Assembly: GCF_026222555.1 (NCBI RefSeq)
Contig: NZ_CP098511.1
Location: 2,709,501 to 2,773,500 of the forward strand
DNA: 64,000 nucleotides
Reading direction: 5' to 3'
DNA from: Aquimarina sp. ERC-38
GTDB lineage: Bacteria > Bacteroidota > Bacteroidia > Flavobacteriales > Flavobacteriaceae
In this document: positions 54,884-63,203 of the stretch, in pieces
How the letters are laid out: every line of letters starts with the position of its first letter
Position numbering within the stretch: position 1 is the first letter of the stretch
Notes under the pieces: model-generated
Databases searched by the model: none
What the model saw: only the letters and a program-made list of their open reading frames with translations
Told to the model about the DNA's origin: nothing
Position numbers and translations under genes: made by a program

Positions 54884-56276
54884 GGTAGTGTAAATTAAAC
54901 TCTGTCTGAGTTATTTTTTCTTATTCATTTCAAAATTAGTCGAAACTTGTTTTCGACTGATTTTGGAATGCGACCTAGCGTCAGCGACACGTTTTGATTG
55001 GTTTTTACCAATATCCAGGTCTATCCTACCCTCAAAGATAATATAAAGTTGCTGTATGGTAGAGCTCCAGTTGTGCAGAGGGCTTGTCCACTTTTTCTGG
55101 ATGTTCATCGTAGCAAGGTAAACGAGCTTGAGCAGTGCCATATCATTTGTAAAGGCACCCTTGGTCTTGGTTACTTTGCGTACCTGGCGATGGTACCCCT
55201 CTACAGCGTTGGTGGTATAGATGATTTTTCTGATAGGTGCTGTATACTTAAAGTACTGTGATAGATGCTCCCAGTTGTTTTGCCAACTTTGAATGACTAC
55301 CGGATATTTTTCTTCCCACTTGCCCGATAGCTTTTCCAGTTCATCCTCTGCCACTTGTTTATTTGTTGCCCGATAGACTTTTTTAAGGTCTTTCATAAAC
55401 TCCTTTTGATCCTTTGAAGCTATATACTTTAAGGAGTTACGTATTTGGTGAACGATACAAAGTTGAACCTCAGCTTTAGGGAAAACACTGAGTATCGCAT
55501 TAGTAAATCCTTTTAGGTTATCGGTACAGGCTATCAAAATGTCCTTAAGCCCCCTATTGTTAAGGTCGGTGAGTACCTGCAACCAGAAGTTAGCACCTTC
55601 GCTCTCAGATAAGTATATCCCTAGTATTTCTTTTTGCCCCTCTTTGTTAATTCCCAAGATGTTGTAAAGTGCCTTGTGAACGATCTTCCCTTCTACTTTA
55701 ACCTTGTAGTGCATAGCATCTAACCAGACGATGCAGTATAAAGGTTCTAGAGGACGGTTCTGCCATGCTTTTACATCCGGGATGATCCTATCTGTAATCT
55801 GGCTTAGCACGGTATGGGAGATCTCTGTGTCGTACATCTCTTTGATGTGTGAAGAGATATCACGGTAGCTCATCCCTAGGCCATAGAGACCGATTATTTT
55901 ATCCGAAAGGTTGTCTGCCAGGATACTTTGCCGCTTTTTGACCAACTCTGGTTCAAAGCTACTGAGACGATCCTGAGGGGTTTCAATATCAAAAGTCCCA
56001 AAACCGCTCTTGATGGTCTTCTTGCCCTTGCCATTACGTTTGTTTCCTTTGGAACGTTCAACTTCGTCCAGATGACCTTCCATCTCAGACGCTAAAGCCT
56101 TCTCAATAAAACTTTTTAGCATTGGTGCAAAAGCACCATCTTTACTAAAAAGACTCTTACCAGACATGAATTGCTCTAGTGCCTTCTTCTCTAATTCTTG
56201 TTGTTCTTGTGTTGTCATAATATCTCATTAAAATTAAACTAAAATTTTAATCAGACAGAGTACAGTTTACACTCTC
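54884..56276 (-). mobile_element. Complete IS256-family insertion sequence with 8-bp target duplication
   Basis: The element is 1393 bp. Imperfect terminal inverted repeats of about 26 bp share AGTGTAAA and ACTCTGTCTGA (left 54884-54909, right 56251-56276). The flanking 8-bp direct repeat GTTATAAA is perfect at 54876-54883 and 56277-56284. A single intact transposase gene fills the element. Perfect target duplication and intact ends indicate recent transposition. Confidence 0.93.
54911..56218 (-). CDS. IS256-family transposase
   Basis: A 435-aa DDE transposase (Mutator-type). Family landmarks are KSFIEKALASEMEGHLDEVERSKGNKRNGK, YGLGMSYRDISSHIKEMY, the first catalytic aspartate in CIVWLDAMHYKVK, the second in DILIACTDNLKGFTNAI, VQLCIVHQIRNSLKYI, and the final glutamate in IYTTNAVEGYHRQVRKVTKTKGAF. 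Full length and no frameshift, so it is probably active. Its orientation is opposite to the defence genes. Confidence 0.96.
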   Translation of the reverse strand: MTTQEQQELEKKALEQFMSGKSLFSKDGAFAPMLKSFIEKALASEMEGHLDEVERSKGNKRNGKGKKTIKSGFGTFDIETPQDRLSSFEPELVKKRQSILADNLSDKIIGLYGLGMSYRDISSHIKEMYDTEISHTVLSQITDRIIPDVKAWQNRPLEPLYCIVWLDAMHYKVKVEGKIVHKALYNILGINKEGQKEILGIYLSESEGANFWLQVLTDLNNRGLKDILIACTDNLKGFTNAILSVFPKAEVQLCIVHQIRNSLKYIASKDQKEFMKDLKKVYRATNKQVAEDELEKLSGKWEEKYPVVIQSWQNNWEHLSQYFKYTAPIRKIIYTTNAVEGYHRQVRKVTKTKGAFTNDMALLKLVYLATMNIQKKWTSPLHNWSSTIQQLYIIFEGRIDLDIGKNQSKRVADARSHSKISRKQVSTNFEMNKKK

Positions 56277-56401
56277 GTTATAAACTGAAACTGCTTATTT
56301 TCTCCCCCTATATCCCTTATACTAACTGTTACAAAGTATTAAAAATTTCCTTTTGAGCCTTACCACACGAAATAATTATTAATTTTACTAAAAGTGTTAT
56401 T

Positions 56402-56623
56402 ATGGATATACAATCAGAAAAAATTGAGCTAACGAAATTGTTATTGAGTACCAACAATCCAAACATATTAAATTCCATTAGAGAAATTTTTAATTTAAAC
56501 AAAACTGATGATTTTTGGGATGAATTGGGTATTGAAGAAAAGGAAGAAATAAAAAAAGGCTCTAAAGAAATCCGAAATGGTGAGTTTATAAGTTATGATT
56601 CTTTTATGTCAACACATAGATAG
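56402..56623 (+). CDS. Antitoxin of a RelBE/ParDE-type pair
   Basis: A 73-aa acidic protein located 8 bp upstream of a ParE-like toxin gene. The C-terminal half FWDELGIEEKEEIKKGSKEIRNGEF is the typical toxin-wrapping segment of small antitoxins in Bacteroidota. The N-terminal helix (EKIELTKLLLSTNNPNILNSIREIF) is like that of addiction-module antitoxins of this phylum. No clear DNA-binding motif. Confidence 0.8.
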   Translation: MDIQSEKIELTKLLLSTNNPNILNSIREIFNLNKTDDFWDELGIEEKEEIKKGSKEIRNGEFISYDSFMSTHR

Positions 56624-56631
56624 AGAATTGA

Positions 56632-56937
56632 ATGGATAGAAAGGTTATAATTTCTAAAACTGCACAAAAGAAATTTGATAATTTATTTGAATACTTAGTT
56701 GATGAATGGTTGGAAAGAGTAAAAAATAAATTTATAGAAAAACTGGATAAAAGCATACACGTAATTCGAACTAACCCTGAAGCTTTTCCAAAGTCAGACA
56801 AGGCTAAAGGATTGCGCAGATGTGTTATTACAAAACAGACTACCTTATACTTTAGATACAATAATAAAAGAATAGAAGTTGTAACTATATTTGATACCAG
56901 ACAAAATCCTAATAAGTTAAAGAAGAGTCTAAAATAA
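56632..56937 (+). CDS. RelE/ParE-family toxin
   Basis: A 101-aa protein with the RelE/ParE fold pattern: VIISKTAQKKFDNLFEYLVDEWLERVKNKF, a middle FPKSDKAKGLRRCVITKQTTLYFRY and the C-terminal strand EVVTIFDTRQNP. The order and the DTRQNP ending suit ParE/RelE toxins acting on gyrase or ribosome-bound mRNA; which of the two cannot be told. Second gene of a type II toxin-antitoxin operon located between two copies of the module-flanking repeat. Confidence 0.88.
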   Translation: MDRKVIISKTAQKKFDNLFEYLVDEWLERVKNKFIEKLDKSIHVIRTNPEAFPKSDKAKGLRRCVITKQTTLYFRYNNKRIEVVTIFDTRQNPNKLKKSLK

Positions 56938-56952
56938 CGCTTTACACTACTG

Positions 56953-57103
56953 TATAAAAACATGGAGCTGGTTAAAGATGTGCCAAAGATTCTGGCTTTT
57001 CTACCAAATCTCAACTATACAATTTAGTTTTTAGAAAAAGAGATAAAAGCAAAATATTTATTTTTAGCTAAGTAATAAATCGAAACGATAGTGCTTGTTA
57101 ACT
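56953..57103 (+). repeat. Module-flanking direct repeat, copy R2
   Basis: Begins 16 bp after the toxin stop with TATAAAAACATGG, contains AACTATACAATTTAG, TTTTTAGAAAAAGAG and GATAAAAGCAAAATATTTAT, and ends around GTGCTTGTTAACTGCCC. The bases before (AACGCTTTACACTA) and at the end (TAGTGCTTGTTAAC) are partly inverted to each other. A perfect 7-bp hairpin, ACGTTTC/GAAACGT, follows at 57109-57128. Confidence 0.75.
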
Positions 57104-57181
57104 GCCCTACGTTTCTTTTATGAAACGTTGCAATTAATTTAATAAAAGAGAGTGCGAAACGAAGAACAATCTTATCTTTAA

Positions 57182-57682
57182 TCATATTGAATCTTCAATA
57201 GTTTTAATAGGAATGAACATTTTTCCTGTTCCTGGAATTAAAATAAAACCATATTTAAAATAGAACTTTTCAGCTTTAGAATCGATTGGGTCAACCACTA
57301 CTGCTAAGGTTCCAAGGTTTTTAGATATTTGAACACACCTGTTAAGGGCATCTAATAATATTAATTCGCCAAATCCATTTCCTTTATATTTCTCATCAAT
57401 AGCTAATCTACCCAGAAGAATCGTTGGCAAGTCTTGATATGACGTTGGTAATTTTTTGGAAATACTCATTGGAAAATCACCTCTACTTATCGAGTTAGCT
57501 GACAAAGTGTAGTAGCCTACTACTAAATGACTTTGTTCATCTTCTAATACAAAACAAGCCGACAAGTCTCTTTTTATATCTTGTTTTGCTTGTCTTTGTA
57601 TATAATTATCCAGCATTGAATAACCACAACTGAAAGACTTTTTGTCGTGATTATTTTCTAGCGTCGTTATTTTTAAATCCAT
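57182..57682 (-). CDS. GNAT-family acetyltransferase toxin (TacT/AtaT-like)
   Basis: A 166-aa GNAT protein. Acetyl-CoA binding motif A is GRLAIDEKYKGNGFGELIL, and the catalytic tyrosine lies in KFYFKYGFILIPGTGKMFIP. The N-terminus FSCGYSMLDNYIQRQAKQD is the CG..LD..L signature of toxins paired with DUF1778 antitoxins, which acetylate charged aminoacyl-tRNAs and block translation. The gene overlaps the antitoxin gene by 32 bp, confirming the pair. Confidence 0.92.
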   Translation of the reverse strand: MDLKITTLENNHDKKSFSCGYSMLDNYIQRQAKQDIKRDLSACFVLEDEQSHLVVGYYTLSANSISRGDFPMSISKKLPTSYQDLPTILLGRLAIDEKYKGNGFGELILLDALNRCVQISKNLGTLAVVVDPIDSKAEKFYFKYGFILIPGTGKMFIPIKTIEDSI

Positions 57683-57959
57683 TTGTCTCTTTAAACTTTC
57701 TATAATTTAATTGAGCACTTTTTAGTCTCTCGTTAGGAGAAGGTGGATTTAATATTGCATTTAAGAATATTTTCTTGTCTTCTAAAGTTTTAACAATTAG
57801 GTTATTATCTTTTACAATATTATTGGCTTCAGTATTAATACAGTAAACTACAAATTCGGACAAGCTCTTAAATCCACGCAACTCTGACGCATACTTTACA
57901 AACTCTTTCTGTTCCTTGCTGATACGAACATCAATTCTATCTTTTGATACGGTTGACAT
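57651..57959 (-). CDS. DUF1778 ribbon-helix-helix antitoxin
   Basis: A 102-aa protein with an N-terminal ribbon-helix-helix (DRIDVRISKEQKEFVKYASELRGFKSLSEFVVYC), the DUF1778 pattern, followed by a helical toxin-neutralising region ending SPNERLKSAQLNYRKF. I start at ATG 57959 (MSTVSKDRIDV). A longer open frame upstream would run through the operator and adds a Phe-rich, non-homologous extension. Partner of the overlapping GNAT gene; probably autoregulates through the palindrome about 70 bp upstream. Confidence 0.9.
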   Translation of the reverse strand: MSTVSKDRIDVRISKEQKEFVKYASELRGFKSLSEFVVYCINTEANNIVKDNNLIVKTLEDKKIFLNAILNPPSPNERLKSAQLNYRKFKETNGFKNNDARK

Positions 57960-58027
57960 AATATTCTTTGTTTGTCTTAATTGCTTTATTTCTGTTTTTT
58001 TTTGTAATAATGTAATCAGTCTTATAA

Positions 58028-58050
58028 ATGTACGTGTTTTTACCGTACAT
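58028..58050 (-). promoter_or_regulatory. Palindromic operator/promoter of the DUF1778-GNAT operon
   Basis: A perfect 7-bp inverted repeat, ATGTACG...CGTACAT, with a 9-base spacer lies 69 bp upstream of the antitoxin start. On the minus strand TACATTTA, close to the -7 consensus TAnnTTTG, overlaps its downstream half. Binding by the ribbon-helix-helix antitoxin is inferred. Confidence 0.6.
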
Positions 58051-58818
58051 AAAAAATTAAAATTGAAGAAAGTTGAAAAAACTACCCAAAACAACACAAA
58101 TAATCTATTGCTAGTTCTAGCCTACCTACAAAGATCTCTTAGATTTTCTATTTTGTTTTTACTAGCTAAATTAGGTGAGTAAAACACGAAACAAACTATA
58201 TATAAGGACGCTACCAGTAATTTAACAAACCTAAAAGCACTGATATTTACTATTTAAATAAAAAACAATTTTAGCTAATTTTCATGCTATTTCGCTCTTT
58301 TAACTTGTAATAACTAATAAAAGAATTGAATGAAATGAATTAATTTTCAGTAGTGAATGATGCATTTAATAATTAGACTTTAGATGAAAACTAAAGAGAT
58401 TATTATAGGATACTCGAGGAAATGCCAACAATTAATATTGAGAAACTAAATCAATGGGATTTCTAAATTCAGTAAAGTAAACACTTTTTTACTCATTTTA
58501 AAATTTCTAAGTAACGCCTTAAAATCATTGAATAATGTCTACATATAGGCTTTAAAGCCCTATTATTTTCAAACTAACAACTGTAAATATAGATACTTAG
58601 CAAAATACCTTAATACTTTTTTATGATTTCTATCGTTAATCATTTGAACGTCGACTGAACTTATTATTGCTAATTGTATAAATAACTGATATAATTAGGG
58701 CTTACACTTTTAATCTATCGTTATCATTTATAATTAAATGATAAAATTAGAATATCAGTAATAATAAAAGATTCAAGCAGCGACCTCAACAACTAACTAC
58801 TAATTAACACAACAAATC
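58051..58818. other. 768-bp AT-rich right margin of the island
   Basis: Between the toxin-antitoxin operator and the metalloprotease gene I find no convincing open frame, no tRNA fragment, no integrase remnant and no copy of R1/R2 or of the dispersed repeat. The promoter of the large metalloprotease gene must lie in its right part. Confidence 0.5.
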
Positions 58819-61800
58819 ATGAAAACAAAAGCTTTACTTCTAGTCTTCTGTTTGTATTACAGTTTTACTTATTCACAAAACATCGTTCCTCAACAAAACA
58901 ATTTGGTTCTTGGAGAACGAACCGTACTATGGATCAGAGGATTCAATCCTGCAACGGATACCTGGAATGGGTCGGATCAAGAAATTAATACCGTGTACAA
59001 CGCCTGGAATGATTATGTTTCCAGAAATTCTTATAATACCGCTTCGATAGCGGAATTTGATATTACCCCCGTTTATACTTTTAACGCAACTAATTCGGGT
59101 GGAATGGTTGATCAACTACGAGCGGCTGCGAGGGCTGGCGGTTATGATGTAGATAGTTATAACACAGTAGCTTTTCACTTTGCTGCAAACGTTGCTATCG
59201 GCGGTGGAGCCGTAGGGTCAGGTAATGGGGCTAGGGGTACGATGCTTATTCCTACAGCTGCTACTGCTTTCTTCCCCGGAGTTGTTCATGAAGGGATTCA
59301 TACCATGGGATTAGGGCACGCCGAAGGTCTTGATGGAGGTAATAACATATATCCCGGGATTAATAAAGGTGGAGTCGATCCTTACTTTTTTATGGGTAGT
59401 GAAGGACCGGACGCAAGGTTAAAAGCCGATATGAATACGTATTTTAAGTATCGGTTAGGATGGATAAATGCTTCAAACGTACGAGTTCAAAGTACCTCCC
59501 CCAGTAGCTGTGTGACCAGAAGATTGTATAAATCTTCAAATATTCAAAACTATGATCCAAACAGAATATATGCTATGCAACTAGGAGCTCCTAATAATAG
59601 GATATGGCTGAGTTATGAACCTAACACTTTTAATTTAGATATTCAAAATAAGGGTAATACCGGAACCTTAATTCATTTTTTACCTAGACAATCTCCTGCG
59701 GTATCCAGACTTCTGGATGCACACCCCAATTCAATTATTGCTCCAGGTAAGTTTTCTACTGTTGCTGATTTTTGGGATGCTGCACTTAAAGAGGGAGAAC
59801 AATTTTTTTGGGAAACCGCTGCGGTCACCATCCTCAGTACCGGAGGAACCGGCGATAATCAATGGGTTGATGTAGAAGTTTGTAACTGTCTAGCCACCAC
59901 AGGAGATGATGATAATGATGGTATTTGTAACCAGATTGATGTTTGTAGTGGTGGAGATGATAATATGGATAATGACAACGATGATATCCCGGACTTTTGT
60001 GATGAGTGCCCTGACGACCCGGATAATGATGAAAATAATAACGGTGTTTGTGATAATTTAGAATGTTTATCTAAGGCGAAAGATGATTTTGACTACATAG
60101 AAACCTTTGATGTATCGAGCGCCAGCGGTAATTCAGATTCAAAGGCTGAAGGCTGGAAAGGGAATTGGTATTTAACTTCTGAAGATAAAAGTACTTCTGA
60201 AATTGCAAAAGGATCTTTAACACATCCTCTTGTTACTTCATCTGGAAATAAAATTAGAATCAAACACGATACAAAAGAAGAGGTAACTTCTTTAGTAAGA
60301 AAACTGGATTATAGCTTTAAAAACGGAGAGAGTTTCTGGATTGATTTCCTTATCAGAGGAAATAAAATAGGGTACGGAGGTATGTTTATAGAACCTCAGG
60401 AATTACACCAACTTTCTGTAGGTAAAAGTTGGAATACGGATATTGGAATTGCTAACATTCCGTCAGGGGTATTTATGAATGCAAATACGGACTATTGGGT
60501 GGTTGCCAAATGGACTTTAGAAACTACGGGAACGAGGATAGAATTATGGGTAAACCCAACACCTGGTAATTTTAACGAAAATAGACCTAGACTTACAGAA
60601 TTTTCGAATACGGTGTTATTTGAAGTTGATAGAATTGAAATTGTTCATTCGCTAAATGCTCAAAGTAGTGATTATGAAATGGACGAAATCACGGTAGGAT
60701 GTAATCCGCCGACCATATTGTCAGCATGTGCGCAAGCAGGTAGTCCGTGCGATGATAATTCTAACTGTACAGAGAATGATGTATATGATGAAAATTGTAA
60801 TTGCTATGGGGTATTGATTGATGCCGATTTTGATGAAATCTGCGATTTGGACGATCCGGATGTTACTTCTTGCTCTGTAAATTCACCTTGTGATGATAAT
60901 GATGACTGTACTATTAATGACGTTTACGATAGTGAGTGTAATTGTATAGGTGAATTTTTAGACGAAAACGATAACAACATTTGTGATGAAGAAGAATGTT
61001 CTTTAACTATGGTTGAAAGTTTTGAATACGCCGAGAATAGTTCCATAAACGGAGCAAATGGTGGCTTTGGGTTTGATGGTAGTTGGAGTGTTAACAATAC
61101 GGCAATTAATGGTAAGATAGAAATAGAAAAGGGATCACTTGTTTACGATCAATTCATTTCTAAGGGTAACAGGTTAAGAGTTCATAATGCGAGTGAATCT
61201 CCAAACATTAACATCAGTAGAACCGCAAGTATTAATTTGGCAAGTACGGATACGATTTGGGTTAGCTTTTTAATTAGGGCAAATCAATTGAAAAGCGGTG
61301 GTGTATGGCTAAGATTGAATGACCGCCAGGATATTGCTTTAGGTAAACGTACCGCTTCACTATTCGGTATAGATAACAATAGTAATGAAAATCCTATAGA
61401 AGGAGGAACAACGCATTGGTTTGTTGCACGCTATGCCATAAGTCCATCGGGTGTAGAGGTGAATGGCTGGATAGATCCTAAGCTTGGTTCCTTTGATATA
61501 AACAATCCGGATTTGAGTAAAACGGTTAATCGTCGTTTAGCTTCGATTAATTCAATTAATATCAGATTTGATAACAGTATTAGTTCAGAATACGAATTGG
61601 ATGAATTTACTTATGGATGTAAAGCGCCGTATCCATTAAGTAATAGTTCCAAAGCTACCTTATCTGTAAACAGTTTTGAAAAGGATTTTGAGATTACTAT
61701 TTCTCCAAACCCAACTAAGGATATGTTATTTATCAACAAAAACAGTCCTACTGATTATAACATAAGTATGTATACGCTATCAGGGCAGGTGATTTTTGAA

Positions 61801-61914
61801 AATAAATCAACCAATGAAATTGATATGTCTAGCCTTAATTCAGGTATTTATTTTCTAAAAATTTCAAATAGTGATTTAACAAAAACGACAACCAGAAAAG
61901 TGATTAAGAATTGA
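58819..61914 (+). CDS. Secreted metzincin-type zinc metalloprotease with T9SS sorting domain
   Basis: A 1031-aa protein with a signal peptide (LLLVFCLYYSFTYSQ). The catalytic domain (about 25-230) has the metzincin zinc motif HEGIHTMGLGH (residues 157-167) and a following YFFMGS that may be the Met-turn. A TSP3-like aspartate-rich stretch (about 357-412) is followed by two related beta domains (about 415-632 and 727-940), each ending YEMDEITVGC or YELDEFTYGC. These are linked by two cysteine-rich repeats (SPCDDN...CT.NDVYD..CNC). The C-terminus (ISPNPTKDM ... GIYFLKISN) is a type A T9SS signal. Likely an extracellular protein-degrading enzyme. Confidence 0.88.
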   Translation: MKTKALLLVFCLYYSFTYSQNIVPQQNNLVLGERTVLWIRGFNPATDTWNGSDQEINTVYNAWNDYVSRNSYNTASIAEFDITPVYTFNATNSGGMVDQLRAAARAGGYDVDSYNTVAFHFAANVAIGGGAVGSGNGARGTMLIPTAATAFFPGVVHEGIHTMGLGHAEGLDGGNNIYPGINKGGVDPYFFMGSEGPDARLKADMNTYFKYRLGWINASNVRVQSTSPSSCVTRRLYKSSNIQNYDPNRIYAMQLGAPNNRIWLSYEPNTFNLDIQNKGNTGTLIHFLPRQSPAVSRLLDAHPNSIIAPGKFSTVADFWDAALKEGEQFFWETAAVTILSTGGTGDNQWVDVEVCNCLATTGDDDNDGICNQIDVCSGGDDNMDNDNDDIPDFCDECPDDPDNDENNNGVCDNLECLSKAKDDFDYIETFDVSSASGNSDSKAEGWKGNWYLTSEDKSTSEIAKGSLTHPLVTSSGNKIRIKHDTKEEVTSLVRKLDYSFKNGESFWIDFLIRGNKIGYGGMFIEPQELHQLSVGKSWNTDIGIANIPSGVFMNANTDYWVVAKWTLETTGTRIELWVNPTPGNFNENRPRLTEFSNTVLFEVDRIEIVHSLNAQSSDYEMDEITVGCNPPTILSACAQAGSPCDDNSNCTENDVYDENCNCYGVLIDADFDEICDLDDPDVTSCSVNSPCDDNDDCTINDVYDSECNCIGEFLDENDNNICDEEECSLTMVESFEYAENSSINGANGGFGFDGSWSVNNTAINGKIEIEKGSLVYDQFISKGNRLRVHNASESPNINISRTASINLASTDTIWVSFLIRANQLKSGGVWLRLNDRQDIALGKRTASLFGIDNNSNENPIEGGTTHWFVARYAISPSGVEVNGWIDPKLGSFDINNPDLSKTVNRRLASINSINIRFDNSISSEYELDEFTYGCKAPYPLSNSSKATLSVNSFEKDFEITISPNPTKDMLFINKNSPTDYNISMYTLSGQVIFENKSTNEIDMSSLNSGIYFLKISNSDLTKTTTRKVIKN

Positions 61915-62045
61915 TAATAAAAAGTTTAGACTTATTTTTTTGGGATTGGTCTATATGAATGATAGTTGTAGGATGGGTGTCTTACACTTCAATAGCACTC
62001 GTTTATAATAGGTGCGAATCATAAAAATTAAGCCTAATAAATAAA

Positions 62046-62077
62046 ACAAAGCTACCCGGTAAGATGAGTAGCTTTGT
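62046..62077 (+). terminator. Intrinsic terminator after the metalloprotease gene
   Basis: ACAAAGCTAC pairs with GTAGCTTTGT across a 12-base loop, followed by TGCTTTT, about 130 bp after the stop. Confidence 0.75.
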
Positions 62078-62155
62078 TGCTTTTATGACGGGTGTGAGTT
62101 AACTATAGTGGTTTAAAATCGTCAATATATCACTTGTTACGATGTTGTGTTTAAA

Positions 62156-62172
62156 CTTTCGCGAAAGCGAAA
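62156..62172. other. CTTTCGCGAAAGCGAAA palindrome
   Basis: The 12-bp perfect palindrome CTTTCGCGAAAG, extended by CGAAA, stands out in AT-rich sequence downstream of the protease pseudogene. TTTCGCGAAA-type palindromes are frequent in flavobacterial genomes; meaning unknown. Confidence 0.5.
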
Positions 62173-62212
62173 TAAAAACCAGACAATAAAGACTTTAAAT
62201 TTCTATTGAATA

Positions 62213-62959
62213 TTACTTTAATTCAGATATAAACTTCATTGCATTTTTCATGTTTGTTGCTTGTAATAATACTTGTTTTGTATTTTCATCTTCTCCACCA
62301 GAGGTGACGAGTCCTATAACCTCACCTTTTTTATCAACCACCGGAGAACCACTTAGCCCACCTAAACTTGTAGGGCCTTTTACCTGAATAAGTTGATGAT
62401 ATATTCCATCCGTGGTATCATATTTATATTCGTAAATACGTTGCGCCCCCAGCGTATCTTTATAAGACCACCCGACTACGTATACATCTTCTCCTTTCTT
62501 AAGAGGTTTGGTTCTGAATTTTAAAGGCTTATGGTTGGGTTTATTTTCTTTTACAGAAAATATAAGCCAGTCATTATAGGTTTCCCAATGATCGTTCATA
62601 TAACTCCAGGTAAGCGAATCTTACCTATTTACACTTAATAGTTTGTCCAGGTTTATATAAGAAGTGCTATCATTTTTAGGATGCATTCTCCATTGATCCA
62701 GTTGTCCTTCAAAATCTACAAATTTCATCCGGTCTGTTTTAGCGATCATTAAAACGTGCTTTGCGGTAATCGCATACGTACGATTATCGTATTGAACTAA
62801 AAAGCCATTTCCGGCATTAGGATTATTAAAGGATGCGTCTGAATAAGTAACCTTATTAATGAGACCTATAGGTCGGTTTTCTAATTTTTTTGATGTTGAA
62901 CAACTTACGATCGCAGTAACTACAAGTACTACTACTATATATCTTAATAATATTGGCAT
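62213..62959 (-). pseudogene. Trypsin-like serine peptidase lipoprotein, interrupted by one in-frame stop
   Basis: Two open stretches on the minus strand are in the same frame and are separated only by a TAA at codon 113 (62621-62623). The first part has a lipoprotein signal (VTAIVSC|S, Cys20) and the catalytic-His region GNGFLVQYDNRTYAITAKHVL (H68). The second has NDWLIFSV, probably the Asp region, and the serine motif GLSGSPVVDKKGEVIGLVTSG. Read through, they form a normal 248-aa S1-type peptidase. I start at MPILLRY. Either a nonsense mutation has recently inactivated the gene, or the stop is read through; restart at the ATG seven codons later would lack the histidine. Confidence 0.85.
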
Positions 62960-63203
62960 AGGTAGCGTTTTTTCATAGCAAATTTGTAGATAATAATGCT
63001 TGTATTCTTCTAATATCGACAAATACGCAATAACCGAATGTAAATAGGCCGCATCATCCGTTTTTTTGAATTATAGACAGTAAACACCTCTTTGTCTACA
63101 GAAAAGTTGAATCTGTCCATATTCCAATACATTGTTAATTATTCAATTACTTTTGTACGTTAAGAACCGTTCAGCAACCCATTATTCTGGTATAAATCTA
63201 TTT

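Noticed and set aside
56938..57130. Firm call of R2 as an integron attC site
   Set aside because: The outer and inner motifs only partly match RYYYAAC/GTTRRRY and no integron integrase is visible; kept as a hypothesis in the findings.
57960..58097. N-terminal extension of the DUF1778 antitoxin
   Set aside because: It would translate the palindromic operator and add a Phe-rich sequence unrelated to the family; the ATG at 57959 fits the ribbon-helix-helix start.
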